Source: JAHEZL01 sp046074525
Lineage (GTDB): Bacteria; Bacteroidota; Bacteroidia; Flavobacteriales_C; GCA-002722245
Direction of reading: 5' to 3'
NCBI GenBank assembly: GCA_046074525.1
Contig: JBJTOK010000071.1
Coordinates: forward strand, 1 to 64,000
DNA length: 64,000 nt
Part shown: one piece after another, positions 41,146 through 50,434 of the stretch
Layout: each line of letters opens with the position of its first letter
How positions within the stretch are numbered: the stretch's first letter is position 1
The notes under the pieces: generated by a model
What the model was told of the DNA's origin: nothing
Database searches by the model: none
What the model saw: only the letters and a program-made list of their open reading frames with translations
Made by a program: the position numbers and the translations under genes

Positions 41146-41748
41146 ATGTATAAAGTTTTTATTAACGGAAAACCGCTGATTTTTTCACTGCAAAGGTTTT
41201 CAACATTGAATTTATTGGAAGTCAGTGGAGAAGAATCAAAAAAAAAGTTACTAACCATTATTGAAAAAATAGAGGACGGGACTTTTTCAGCTGGGATAGA
41301 AATTGTATCGAAAGATATTGGTAAAATATACGAAGAGTTCAAATCCTTCTACAAACCAATAGCAGCGGCCGGCGGAGTGGTGAAAAAAGACGATAAAATA
41401 TTGGTGATTTTCCGACTCGGGAAATGGGATCTTCCAAAAGGAAAAATGGAAGTGGGGGAGACCATAGAGGAATCAGCCTTGAGGGAAGTGGAGGAAGAAT
41501 GTGGTATTACAGGACTCAAAATTGTTGATAAACTCCCTGAAATTTTGCACACCTATACTCAAAAAGGTCAGCGAATTTTGAAAACTACTTATTGGTTTGA
41601 AATGACGACAGATTTCTCCGGTGAGTTAAAACCACAGCTCGAAGAAGATATTTCTATAGTAAAATGGGTAGGGAAGAGTGAAATGAAAGAAGTGCTGGAG
41701 AATACTTATCCCTCACTCTTAGGAATACTGGAGAGGTACGCAAATTAA
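41146..41748 (+). CDS. NUDIX hydrolase
   Basis: 200 residues. Nudix box G-x5-E-x7-R-E-V-x-E-E-x-G-I is seen in GKMEVGETIEESALREVEEE (residues ~105-127). The N-terminal 70 residues form an extra domain typical of Bacteroidota NUDIX proteins. It hydrolyses nucleoside diphosphate derivatives; the exact substrate is unclear. It converges with the next gene and shares four bases with it. Confidence 0.88.
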   Translation: MYKVFINGKPLIFSLQRFSTLNLLEVSGEESKKKLLTIIEKIEDGTFSAGIEIVSKDIGKIYEEFKSFYKPIAAAGGVVKKDDKILVIFRLGKWDLPKGKMEVGETIEESALREVEEECGITGLKIVDKLPEILHTYTQKGQRILKTTYWFEMTTDFSGELKPQLEEDISIVKWVGKSEMKEVLENTYPSLLGILERYAN

Positions 41749-43160
41749 CCCTCAATCAATCTCCTGAACTGCGCCTCAAATCCTTGTGACGGGCTTTTGG
41801 CAGGGTAATAAACGATTTTCCCATCCGGACTGATCAAAATCCATTGTGTCATTTGATTGCGCTCATAATTCTCCACCCGGATGTCTTCAATTCTGTATTT
41901 CAATAGCACCTCCTCGTTTTTCTGATAATGGAGAATAGGCCAGCTGTATTGGTTTTGCTGGATAAATTGCTGATATAATTTTTGGTCGTAATCAGTAGAA
42001 ATGCTAATGATTTCAAGGTTTTTGGAGTATTTTTCCTGGAGATAGGCCAGGTTTTTCATTTCTTCTTCATAGCTCTTGTCCCACACTTTAAAGAAGCTCA
42101 GATAAACATATTTTCCCTGGTGGCTGCTGAGCTTGAATTCCTGTTTGTTATTGTCCTGCAAAACAATTTCAGGGGCTGTTGTTCCAGGTTGGAGATGAAA
42201 GAGTATGCTTTTTACATTGATGGCAGCCCTGCGGATATCAGGATTTTCGGAGGTGGAAATCACGGAGTCCAGCAGTGAACTCACGGCTTTTTCATTGTAA
42301 GCCGAATTGTTTTGCATTTCCAGAAAACCATTAATCAGTATAAGATCAGCGAGGTCCTTATCGTAAGGAGTTCCCGGTGAAATCAATTTCAGCATGTCAT
42401 GGTATTTCCGACTGTTAATAAGGGTGACAGGATTGTTTTTGTCGTCATTGGCCAGTTCAAACTTGAAGTAACCGCGGTAAATGTTTTGCAGTAATCCGAC
42501 GTATTGAATGTTGTTCAAATCGACCGGTTGTCCGGCGAAGTATTTCTTCCTGATGTTTTCCGGATGAGTTTTCTGCAGCATCGCATCAAAGGTGCCGATG
42601 GTGTATTTAAGGTACTGTCGGAAATAAGGATTTTCATGTTTACTAAGCTTTTCCAGCTGAGGGATGAAATTCATGATCAGCTTCGGACCCTTGGCGTAAT
42701 AAAGGTTTTGCTTGTGTTTGGTGATGAATTCGTTCACCATGCGATCTACCTTATCTATTAAAGCATTGAGTTCATTGCTGTCCTGATCTTTGAGTCGGAA
42801 AGGCTGCACGTCCTTCGCCATATATCCTTCTTCCTTCACCAATTTAGGATTCAGTGGCGGCGCGAAAACGGTATAACTTTGTCCGGGCTCGGCAAAAAAA
42901 GTACGTTTCGATTTCCCGAGAGTGAAGAAAACCATTTTTACTTCTCTGATATCAAAAGTGGCTTTAAAACTTCCTTTTTCGTCGGTGCTTCCAGCATAAA
43001 CGGCTTCTTTCTGCTGGGTGAGAAAATCGTTAACGATTTCCACCTTAAATGTTTGATTGGCAAAAGTGGATTTATCGCAGATGACAGTGACGTTAGTCGC
43101 ACTTACCTGCAATCCCGACAAAATCAACAATAATATACCCAGTATCCTATACATCTTCAT
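41745..43160 (-). CDS. Exported thioredoxin-like protein lacking CxxC
   Basis: 471 residues starting at MKMYRILGI (43160), which overlaps the coaD stop by 14 bases. Signal peptide 1-22. The N-terminal region resembles the DUF4369-type beta domain. The C-terminal 150 residues are a TlpA/AhpC-like thioredoxin fold: PEIVLQDNNKQEFKLSSHQGK, then YLSFFKVWDKSYEEEMKNL, where W-C-x-x-C is replaced by VWDKSYEE, so no redox cysteines remain. A cis-Pro-like region and WILISPDGKI follow. It is probably a binding or scaffold relative of TlpA. Co-transcribed with coaD and uvrA. Confidence 0.78.
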   Translation of the reverse strand: MKMYRILGILLLILSGLQVSATNVTVICDKSTFANQTFKVEIVNDFLTQQKEAVYAGSTDEKGSFKATFDIREVKMVFFTLGKSKRTFFAEPGQSYTVFAPPLNPKLVKEEGYMAKDVQPFRLKDQDSNELNALIDKVDRMVNEFITKHKQNLYYAKGPKLIMNFIPQLEKLSKHENPYFRQYLKYTIGTFDAMLQKTHPENIRKKYFAGQPVDLNNIQYVGLLQNIYRGYFKFELANDDKNNPVTLINSRKYHDMLKLISPGTPYDKDLADLILINGFLEMQNNSAYNEKAVSSLLDSVISTSENPDIRRAAINVKSILFHLQPGTTAPEIVLQDNNKQEFKLSSHQGKYVYLSFFKVWDKSYEEEMKNLAYLQEKYSKNLEIISISTDYDQKLYQQFIQQNQYSWPILHYQKNEEVLLKYRIEDIRVENYERNQMTQWILISPDGKIVYYPAKSPSQGFEAQFRRLIEG

Positions 43161-43617
43161 TAACCTCTTTTGGGAGAAACTGACTGGCATCGCCTCCGTG
43201 TTTAAGGATATCACGAATGATGATGGAATTTATTGCAGAGTATTGAGGTTCAGTCACTAAATAAACGGTTTCAATTTCGTTGGCAATGGCATGATTCATC
43301 ATGCCCAGACTGCGTTCGTATTCAAAATCCTTCCCGTCGCGAAGTCCCCTCAGAATGAAGCGGGCATTTACTTTTTTACAAAAATCGATGGTCAGGCCTT
43401 CATAGCTTTCAACCGATACATTGGGATATTTACTAAAGATTTTCTTGATCCAGGCTTCCCTTGTTTCTAAATGGAAATAGCCCTGTTTGTTGGAGTTGTG
43501 CCCGATGCCAATAACAATTTCATCGAAAAGGGATAATCCTCTTTCCACAATGCTTACATGACCAAGGGTAATGGGGTCAAAAGTCCCGGCAAATACCGCT
43601 ATTCTTTTTGTTGACAT
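43147..43617 (-). CDS. coaD: Phosphopantetheine adenylyltransferase
   Basis: 156 residues, cytosolic. AVFAGTFDPITLGHVSIVERG has the T/H-x-G-H nucleotidyltransferase motif, and the C-terminal TEPQYSAINSIIIRDI carries the family's SS-x-x-R-like segment. It makes dephospho-CoA from 4'-phosphopantetheine and ATP, the penultimate step of coenzyme A synthesis. It is the fourth gene of a minus-strand run starting at usp. Confidence 0.96.
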   Translation of the reverse strand: MSTKRIAVFAGTFDPITLGHVSIVERGLSLFDEIVIGIGHNSNKQGYFHLETREAWIKKIFSKYPNVSVESYEGLTIDFCKKVNARFILRGLRDGKDFEYERSLGMMNHAIANEIETVYLVTEPQYSAINSIIIRDILKHGGDASQFLPKEVNEDV

Positions 43618-43645
43618 AAATCAAATATAAGAATTTGTCTGAACC

Positions 43646-43918
43646 TTAGTCCTTGAATATCTTAATGTAGTTACTGGTAATCTGGTATTCCCCACCAGGA
43701 GCGATCTTCTCGGTCACTTCCTGTGCGATGAATTCAAGGATATTGTGTTTTTCAGAAAGTCGGGTTTGAGTAACATGTACCCATTCATGATCTTCAGGAA
43801 TATTAATGATAGCAGGCATAATGTCATCTCCCGGTTCAAAGGACATTTTAAAAGAACAGCCTTCCTGGCTATACACTACGTACTGGTCTTTTTTCGAGCT
43901 TTTGAATTCTACTTTCAT
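43646..43918 (-). CDS. Small conserved-looking protein of unknown function
   Basis: 90 residues, no signal peptide or membrane segment, predicted mixed alpha/beta (KDQYVVYSQEGCSFKMSFEPG; EWVHVTQTRL; EYQITSNYIKIF). It lies two bases after uvrA and 28 before coaD, so its expression must follow theirs. I do not recognise the family. No catalytic motif is visible. Confidence 0.6.
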   Translation of the reverse strand: MKVEFKSSKKDQYVVYSQEGCSFKMSFEPGDDIMPAIINIPEDHEWVHVTQTRLSEKHNILEFIAQEVTEKIAPGGEYQITSNYIKIFKD

Positions 43919-43920
43919 AT

Positions 43921-46722
43921 TTACAGTGCTTGTTTTAAAAATCCGGAGGTATGTGTTTTCCCTTTTTTCACCATGTCTTCGGGTGTGCCTTGGAAAACGA
44001 TCTGTCCGCCAGCGTGTCCACCTTCCGGACCCACATCAATGATCCAGTCTGCACATTTTATTACTTCCATATTGTGTTCAATCAGCCATAGGGAATTGCC
44101 GTTTTCAATGAGTTGTTCAAAGGCCAGCAAGAGGTTGCGGATATCGTGAATATGGAGTCCGGTAGTAGGTTCGTCAAAAATAAAAAGGGTAGAAGAGGCT
44201 GCAGCTCCTTTGGCCAGGAAAGAAGCCAGTTTGATGCGTTGTGCCTCACCGCCGCTAAGGGTGCTTGACGATTGTCCGAGTGTAATATAACCCAGTCCGG
44301 TTTCCTGCAGAGGCAGCAGTTTGTTGACGATTTTTTGTTCGTCAGTAGCCCTGCCTTCTTTAGGAGCGTTGGTTTTAAAGAAAATCAAAGCTTCGTCTAC
44401 CGTTAAGTTAAGAATATCATTAACGTTCTTGTCGCGGTATTTCACTTCCAGTATTTCATCCTTGAAGCGTTTGCCATTGCATTCATCGCAAACCAGATTC
44501 ACATCGGCCATAAATTGCATTGATACCGTTACAGTGCCTTCTCCCTGGCACTTTTCGCAGCGACCACCATCTACGTTGAAGGAAAAATGGGAAGGCTTGT
44601 AGCCACGTGCTTTACAGAGTGGAAGGTCGGAAAAGATATTTCTTATATCGTCGTAAGCTTTAAGGAAAGTCACGGGGTTGGAACGCGATGATTTTCCGAT
44701 AGGATTCTGGTCGATAAATTCCACTGCTTTCAACCGGTGGATATCACCTTTCACTTTACCGTTTTTACCTCCTGGTACTTTATTGATATTATTGAGAATT
44801 TCGGGATAGGCGATGTCCTGGATCAACGTTGATTTGCCCGAACCGCTCACGCCGGTAATCACCGTCATTACTTCGAGAGGAAGATCAATGTCGATTTTAT
44901 TTAAGTTGTGCATTGTAGCCTCTTCGAGCACGACTTTGTGCTTCCATTTCCTTCGTTGTTTAGGTGCCTGAATAGAGAGTTTTCCGGTGAGGTATTGGGT
45001 AGTCAGACTTTTCTTGGCCGACAGCAGCTCCTTATGCGTTCCCGAAAAAACAATTTCACCGCCATTGGTTCCGGCCATCGGACCGATATCGATGAGATAA
45101 TCGGCCTCTTTCATGATGTCGGGATCGTGTTCCACTACAATCACGGTGTTGCCTAAATCTCTCAGTGATTTCAAGACTTTGATGAGTCGCTGCGTATCGC
45201 GGGAATGCAAGCCAATGCTGGGTTCGTCGAGTACATACATAGAACCTACAAGCGAAGAACCAAGTGAAGTGGCCAGATGAATTCTTTGAGATTCACCACC
45301 CGACAATGTATGTGATGGCCGGGATAGCGTAAGGTAGCTGAGTCCTACATCCATCAGGTAACGCAGTCGGTTTTGTATTTCTTCCAGCAATCTTTTCGCA
45401 ATGAGCAAATCGCTTTTCGAGAGCGAAATATTTTCAAAGAAAGTCTGCAATTCATGAATAGGCGCCGTCATCAGCTGAAGAATGTTCTTGTCGCTGATTT
45501 TCACCCACGATGCTTCCTTGCGCAGTTTTGAGCCTTTGCAATCCATGCAGGTGGTACGGCCACGGTAGCGCGCCAGCATTACACGGTACTGGATTTTATA
45601 AAGTTTACTTTCAACATATTTGAAAAACTGGTTGATGCCATCGAAATGCTTGCAGCCGTTCCACAGCAGGTGTTTTTCCTTATCGTTCAATTCGTTGTAT
45701 GGTCGGTGAATAGGGAAATTTGCTTTTTCAGCGTTGTTGATCAAATCGGTTTTCCACTCGCTCATTTTGTCACCTTTCCAGCAAGCAACGGCATCTTCAT
45801 ACACAGAGAGCGAAGGATTGGGGATTACCAATTGCTCGGAAATGCCAAGTACTTGTCCGAATCCTTCGCAAGTGGGACAAGCGCCCAGCGGACTATTGGG
45901 ATTGAAAAAATGAGGATTAGGTTCTGTGAATTTAATGCCATCGGCTTCAAAGACATTGGAGAATTGTTCGCTGATGATTTTATCGCCGTGGATCTCTATT
46001 TCACAATAGCCATTGCCTACCTGAAAAGCAGTTTGGATGGAGTCCTCAATCTGCGACAGGAAATCGTCGTCATCGGAGACAGAAAAACGGTCGATTACCA
46101 CATGAATATCATGGGCCTTTTTCATCCCGTTTTTATCCACTAGTACTTCTGCAGTCTTAGCTATTTCATTATTGATTTTTATTCTTTCAAAGCCTTCCTT
46201 GATGAGGTTTTTTAAAAACTCCTCAACAGAGGATTCTCCTGCCGAAACAGGAGCCAGAACGAGTCCTCTTTTGCCCGAATGTTTTTTAATAAAAGCGATG
46301 ACATCCTGTACATTGTGTTTTTTCACTTCTTTACCTGATTCAGGGGAATAGGTTTTACCAATTCGTGCAAAGAATATTCTTAGGTACTCAGCGATTTCAG
46401 TGGAAGAACCAACGGAAGAACGCGAGTTTTTGGTGGTTACTTTTTGCTCGATGGCGATGCTTGGTGATAAGCCTTTGATATAATCTACATCGGGTTTGTT
46501 GATTCTTCCGAGGAACTGACGGGCGTAGGAAGACAGGCTTTCTACGTAGCGGCGTTGTCCTTCAGCATAAATAGTGTCGAAGGCCAGTGATGATTTTCCC
46601 GAGCCCGACAAGCCGGTAATCACTACCAGTTTGTTGCGGGGAATGACAACGTCAATATTCTTGAGATTGTGTACTCTGGCGCCTTTGATGATGATATTTT
46701 TTTTTGGATCGAGTTCAGACAT
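43921..46722 (-). CDS. uvrA: Excinuclease ABC subunit A
   Basis: 933 residues from ATG at 46722 (MSELDPKKN). An earlier in-frame ATG would overlap usp and add 34 non-family residues. Two ABC ATPase modules: GLSGSGKSSLAFD and GVSGSGKSTL are the Walker A motifs, LSGGESQRIHLA and LSGGEAQRIKLA the signatures. Zinc modules include CPTCEGFGQ, CMDCKGSKL and CEKCQGEGT...CDECNGKRF. UvrA recognises bulky DNA lesions and loads UvrB. It follows usp by ten bases in the same operon. Confidence 0.97.
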   Translation of the reverse strand: MSELDPKKNIIIKGARVHNLKNIDVVIPRNKLVVITGLSGSGKSSLAFDTIYAEGQRRYVESLSSYARQFLGRINKPDVDYIKGLSPSIAIEQKVTTKNSRSSVGSSTEIAEYLRIFFARIGKTYSPESGKEVKKHNVQDVIAFIKKHSGKRGLVLAPVSAGESSVEEFLKNLIKEGFERIKINNEIAKTAEVLVDKNGMKKAHDIHVVIDRFSVSDDDDFLSQIEDSIQTAFQVGNGYCEIEIHGDKIISEQFSNVFEADGIKFTEPNPHFFNPNSPLGACPTCEGFGQVLGISEQLVIPNPSLSVYEDAVACWKGDKMSEWKTDLINNAEKANFPIHRPYNELNDKEKHLLWNGCKHFDGINQFFKYVESKLYKIQYRVMLARYRGRTTCMDCKGSKLRKEASWVKISDKNILQLMTAPIHELQTFFENISLSKSDLLIAKRLLEEIQNRLRYLMDVGLSYLTLSRPSHTLSGGESQRIHLATSLGSSLVGSMYVLDEPSIGLHSRDTQRLIKVLKSLRDLGNTVIVVEHDPDIMKEADYLIDIGPMAGTNGGEIVFSGTHKELLSAKKSLTTQYLTGKLSIQAPKQRRKWKHKVVLEEATMHNLNKIDIDLPLEVMTVITGVSGSGKSTLIQDIAYPEILNNINKVPGGKNGKVKGDIHRLKAVEFIDQNPIGKSSRSNPVTFLKAYDDIRNIFSDLPLCKARGYKPSHFSFNVDGGRCEKCQGEGTVTVSMQFMADVNLVCDECNGKRFKDEILEVKYRDKNVNDILNLTVDEALIFFKTNAPKEGRATDEQKIVNKLLPLQETGLGYITLGQSSSTLSGGEAQRIKLASFLAKGAAASSTLFIFDEPTTGLHIHDIRNLLLAFEQLIENGNSLWLIEHNMEVIKCADWIIDVGPEGGHAGGQIVFQGTPEDMVKKGKTHTSGFLKQAL

Positions 46723-46732
46723 GAGGAAGAAA

Positions 46733-47551
46733 TTATGCAGGAAAAATGACGTCGTCCCTGAGTTCAACATTGGGAATGCGCAGCGTGAGCACGGGTTGTT
46801 TTCTTTTGGCAGCAAGGTCTTCACTAACGCTGCCGAAGAGCAGATGCGACAATTGACTCTTGCCGTGGGTTTCCATCATAAGTAATTCGGGATTTACCTG
46901 ATTACAGTATTTGTTGATGCCTTCTTCAATGTTGCTGGCAGTAACAGTTCTGCAGCAATAGCCTTCCAGCTTATGCTCAGCAGCAAAATCGAACATAAGT
47001 CTTTTGGCGAATTCTTCTTTTTCTTCAGTGTTTTCTGGCAGTACACTCAATAAATGGATTTCCGGACGGTAGAGGTCGAGTAAAGGCTTTACCTTTTTAA
47101 AGGAAGCGGAAGCTTCTTTGTAAAAGTTGGAGCTGAAAACGAGTGTGTTGATACTGAAATCGGTCGTACTTTCTTTTACTATTAACAAGGGAAGTGAGCT
47201 GTTTTTCATCACCTTGTCGGTATTACTGCCGAATATTTCATCATGGAAAGTACGGTGTCCGTGACTGCCCATCACGATCAGGTCAATCTTGTTCTTAGTA
47301 GCATATTGTTCAATGCCTTCATCAATCGATTCGATCTTTAAGGCATTGATAATCTTGAGTCCGGCCATGCTTTTCAGTTCAATCACATCAAGGAACTGCT
47401 TGTTGATTTCCTTGTTGTTTACCTTCTCTGCATCTTCCACGAGATGGAGCAGGTGAATTTCTGCAGAGGCTTTCCTGGCGATGTCGGCCGCCACCCCCAA
47501 AGCGTGGAAGGAAAAAGCAGAAAAATCTATAGGTACCAGTATTTTCTTCAT
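46733..47551 (-). CDS. Tandem universal stress protein
   Basis: 272 residues with two UspA domains (about 1-145 and 150-272). The first shows VPIDFSAFS, VMGSHGH, then a G-x9-G-S/T-like nucleotide site (GSNTDKVMKNSSLPLLIVK). The second is more diverged (MMETHGKSQLSHLLFGSVSEDL). Such proteins bind ATP and respond to stress. It is the first gene of the run ending with the TlpA-like gene and includes DNA-repair uvrA. A TGGCAC box lies upstream at 47605-47610. Confidence 0.9.
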   Translation of the reverse strand: MKKILVPIDFSAFSFHALGVAADIARKASAEIHLLHLVEDAEKVNNKEINKQFLDVIELKSMAGLKIINALKIESIDEGIEQYATKNKIDLIVMGSHGHRTFHDEIFGSNTDKVMKNSSLPLLIVKESTTDFSINTLVFSSNFYKEASASFKKVKPLLDLYRPEIHLLSVLPENTEEKEEFAKRLMFDFAAEHKLEGYCCRTVTASNIEEGINKYCNQVNPELLMMETHGKSQLSHLLFGSVSEDLAAKRKQPVLTLRIPNVELRDDVIFPA

Positions 47552-47594
47552 GACTTTATACGTCGCGGATGAGCAGTAAAAATAGTCTTTTTAA

Positions 47595-47610
47595 AAATAA
47601 AAATGTGCCA
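47595..47610 (-). promoter_or_regulatory. Possible sigma-54-like promoter of usp-uvrA
   Basis: TGGCAC, ATTTT, then TATTT on the minus strand, 44 bases before the usp start. The -12 part is poor compared with the -24 part. Confidence 0.28.
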
Positions 47611-47626
47611 TGGGAACTCTATTTAT

Positions 47627-47634
47627 TATTTTTG
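47627..47634 (+). promoter_or_regulatory. Promoter -7 element of the DUF4476 gene
   Basis: TATTTTTG matches TAnnTTTG and lies 48 bases before the ATG at 47682. No TTTG is present at the usual upstream spacing. Confidence 0.4.
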
Positions 47635-47681
47635 GTATAATGTTAGCTACGCAGATACGTAACAACAAAACACACACTATT

Positions 47682-48899
47682 ATGAAAAGAACAATATTTA
47701 CCTTTTTAATGTTTATTGGCATTGGCGCCTTTGCTCAGGGCAATCTCATTTTTTTTACGGAAGATGGTGAACTCTTTTATCTCAGTATGAATGGTGTCAG
47801 AGTGAATACTACACCGATGTCGAACGTGAAAATAGAGGGTGTTAAAGCTCCGGGAGGTATGGCTACCGTTACTTTTTCCGATCCTTCTTTAGGCGTTGTA
47901 AAGAAAAATGTGCCGGCAATGGACGGGCATGAATATACCTTCAAGGTGAAAAGAAATAAGAAGGGAGAGTGGAAAATCACTTATTTTACAGATGTGGTAA
48001 TGACATCGGCTGCAGTTTCCTCAGCTTCTTCCACCAACACCAATAGCACGGATGCTACATTGATTCAGCAAAAGGCCGATCCTATTGTTGATCAAACAGC
48101 AGTAAATTCAACGCAAAACAATACTCCTGTAAATAATGCAACTACCACAACTAATGTGCAGGGAACAACTACTAATGCAGGTAATACTGGAGGTGTTTCC
48201 CTTAATATCAATATGAACGGTATGGGCAATGGAACAAGCGGGCAGCAAACCATGACTACCACAACTGATGTGCAGCCGGCCAACACTACAACAAGCAGTA
48301 CTACCACTACCACAACTACAACAACAAGCAGCACGGCTGTGAACAACACTCAAAATACCTCACCAAACAATACAGGGATTTCCCTGAATGTGAATATCAA
48401 TGGTATGGGAATCAATACTGCTTTAAATAACACAATGACCACCACAACTACTTCTTCCGGTTCAAGCAGCAATATTGTAATTAATAATGAACCTGATGTC
48501 CTGATTTATAATAGCACTCAGCAGCAGTCGGCAACATCAACTACCCTTCCTTCAAGTACAAGTACTGATTTAGCTGTAACCAGTTCTGATCTGGGTTCGG
48601 GTTGCGGAATAGCTATGGATGATGTCGATTTTAATGACGCTAAATCTTCCATCTCCTCTAAACCTTTTGAAGATTCAAAAATGACTGTGGCCAAGCAGAT
48701 TACCGAGAACAATTGTCTCTCTACTTCGCAGGTGAAACAAATCATGGGCTTATTTACCTATGAAGAAACAAAACTGGAATTCGCCAAGTTTGCTTATTCA
48801 CATACTGTTGATAAAAACAAGTATTACAAAATCAACGATGCCTTTACTTACTCAACGAGTATCGATGAGCTGCAGGAATACATCAAGGCCAATAAATAG
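47682..48899 (+). CDS. Exported Thr/Asn-rich protein with DUF4476 domain
   Basis: 405 residues from ATG at 47682; an earlier in-frame start would add 24 residues ahead of a perfect signal peptide (MKRTIFTFLMFIGIGAFAQ). Residues ~20-105 form a beta domain (GVRVNTTPMSNVKIEGVK). Residues ~110-310 are low-complexity Thr/Asn/Ser with two copies of a phrase SLNINMNGMG / SLNVNINGMG. The C-terminal 95 residues match DUF4476 (MTVAKQITENNCLSTSQVKQ), a domain of Bacteroidota with unknown function. Surface or periplasmic location is likely. Confidence 0.82.
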   Translation: MKRTIFTFLMFIGIGAFAQGNLIFFTEDGELFYLSMNGVRVNTTPMSNVKIEGVKAPGGMATVTFSDPSLGVVKKNVPAMDGHEYTFKVKRNKKGEWKITYFTDVVMTSAAVSSASSTNTNSTDATLIQQKADPIVDQTAVNSTQNNTPVNNATTTTNVQGTTTNAGNTGGVSLNINMNGMGNGTSGQQTMTTTTDVQPANTTTSSTTTTTTTTTSSTAVNNTQNTSPNNTGISLNVNINGMGINTALNNTMTTTTTSSGSSSNIVINNEPDVLIYNSTQQQSATSTTLPSSTSTDLAVTSSDLGSGCGIAMDDVDFNDAKSSISSKPFEDSKMTVAKQITENNCLSTSQVKQIMGLFTYEETKLEFAKFAYSHTVDKNKYYKINDAFTYSTSIDELQEYIKANK

Positions 48900-48924
48900 G
48901 CTATAGTTGTACCTCTTTTCGAAG

Positions 48925-48958
48925 GCGTCCCGGATATTTGTCTGGGACGCTTTTTTTT
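48925..48958 (+). terminator. Intrinsic terminator after the DUF4476 gene
   Basis: GCGTCCC (48925-48931) pairs with GGGACGC (48944-48950), followed by eight T. Confidence 0.88.
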
Positions 48959-49017
48959 ATTTCAACAAGACATTTTCTTTTTGTGCTGAATGCTTACCTT
49001 AGCCTTCAATATCCGGC

Positions 49018-49563
49018 ATGGGAATTATTCAGGACATAAGAGAGAAATTGGCCGAAAGGGCGATGCGCAAGGCTGCTAAGAAGGACCGGGAGAAGGTGCC
49101 TGTTAACCTTAGTGGTGCTAAAAATTGTGCTATTCTTTACCGAGCCGATAATCCTGAAGAAGAGGATCTGGTGAAAAAATATGTGAAGTACCTTCGTGAT
49201 TATAAATTGAATGTGAAGGCTCTGGGCTATTTTGATCTGCCGAAAATGCCCGATGATGTAAATCCTAAATTAGAATACGATTACTTTACAAAAAAGGACT
49301 TAAATTTGCTTTTGCAGCCCACCGGAAAAGTGGTAACAAATTTTATTGAAGAACCTTACGATATCTTGATCGACACTAGCATAACAGCTTTTATCCCTTT
49401 CAAATATATTGTCAGCCAGTCGCAGGCAAAGTTTAAGGTAGGCCGCAAGGAATTGGAATACAGTTCCGAATTTGATTTGATGATTAAAGTGGAAGAAGGG
49501 AAGGATTTAAGGTATTTACTAAGGTACATTGACCATTATTTGAACGTTATTAATAAAGAATGA
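49018..49563 (+). CDS. Conserved Bacteroidota protein of unknown function
   Basis: 181 residues, cytosolic, basic at the N-terminus (REKLAERAMRKAAKKDREK). A central alpha/beta core (NCAILYRADNPEEEDLVKKYVKYLRDY, then VKALGYFDLPK) is followed by NLLLQPTGKV and a C-terminal helical RYLLRYIDHYL. It resembles DUF6913-type proteins, but that assignment is from memory and uncertain. It lies two bases before dapA and shares its transcript. Confidence 0.6.
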   Translation: MGIIQDIREKLAERAMRKAAKKDREKVPVNLSGAKNCAILYRADNPEEEDLVKKYVKYLRDYKLNVKALGYFDLPKMPDDVNPKLEYDYFTKKDLNLLLQPTGKVVTNFIEEPYDILIDTSITAFIPFKYIVSQSQAKFKVGRKELEYSSEFDLMIKVEEGKDLRYLLRYIDHYLNVINKE

Positions 49564-49564
49564 T

Positions 49565-50434
49565 ATGTCTATCGATTTGAAAGGAACAGGAGTAGCGCTG
49601 GTAACACCATTCACCAAAAACAATGAAGTGGATTACGCTGCATTGGAAAAACTGGTGAATCACGTTATCGCCGGCGGGGTGAACTACCTCGTTGTTATGG
49701 GAACCACAGGTGAATCTGTTACACTTTCAAAAGACGAAAAGAAAAAGGTAGTAGCGAAGGTCCTGGCTGTAAATAATAGTCGTTTGCCAGTGGTGCTGGG
49801 GCTGGGTGGCAATAATACTGCAGAGTTACTTGAGGAGTTGCAAACAACCGATTTTTCAGGAATTAGTGCTTTGCTGAGTGTTTCACCTGCATACAACCGC
49901 CCGTCGCAGGAAGGTATTTATCAGCATTATGCGGCATTGGCTAAAAAGTCGCCATTACCAATTATTTTGTATAATGTACCGGCCAGAACGGGTTCCTGTA
50001 TGGACGTTGAAACGACTTTGCGCTTGGCAAAAGAATTCAAAAATATCATCGCAATGAAAGATGCATCGGCGCATGTCAATCAATGTATGGACATGATATA
50101 TGGTGCTCCTGAAGGTTTTATTGTAACATCGGGTGATGATGGATTGGCATTGCCTATGATGGCTTTTGGTGCGCACGGACTCATCTCTGTTATCGCCAAC
50201 GCTTACCCTAAAGAAACCGTTGCTATTGTGAATGCTGCATTGAAAGGCGATTTTGTTGCTGCTCGCAAAGCACATTTTGCGCTCACTCCGGTGATGAAAG
50301 TGATTTTTGAAGATGGCAATCCTGCCGGTGTGAAATATTTTCTGCACAAATTAGGAATTATTGAGAACGTGCTCCGCTTGCCTTTGGTTCCTGTTAAAAA
50401 GGACACGGCAGCGAAGATCGACCGAATCTTCTAA
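49565..50434 (+). CDS. dapA: 4-hydroxy-tetrahydrodipicolinate synthase
   Basis: 289 residues, cytosolic (beta/alpha)8 aldolase. MGTTGESVTLS binds pyruvate; Tyr136 in YNVPARTG and the Schiff-base Lys165 in AMKDAS are present. It condenses pyruvate with aspartate semialdehyde, the first committed step to diaminopimelate and lysine, hence to peptidoglycan. It overlaps the Rieske gene by one base. Length agrees with E. coli DapA (292). Confidence 0.97.
   Translation: MSIDLKGTGVALVTPFTKNNEVDYAALEKLVNHVIAGGVNYLVVMGTTGESVTLSKDEKKKVVAKVLAVNNSRLPVVLGLGGNNTAELLEELQTTDFSGISALLSVSPAYNRPSQEGIYQHYAALAKKSPLPIILYNVPARTGSCMDVETTLRLAKEFKNIIAMKDASAHVNQCMDMIYGAPEGFIVTSGDDGLALPMMAFGAHGLISVIANAYPKETVAIVNAALKGDFVAARKAHFALTPVMKVIFEDGNPAGVKYFLHKLGIIENVLRLPLVPVKKDTAAKIDRIF

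Noticed and set aside
48092..48353. Thr-coding repetitive segment considered as a CRISPR or tandem repeat array
   Set aside because: Units are irregular ACC/ACT codon runs inside a single reading frame, without equal-length spacers.
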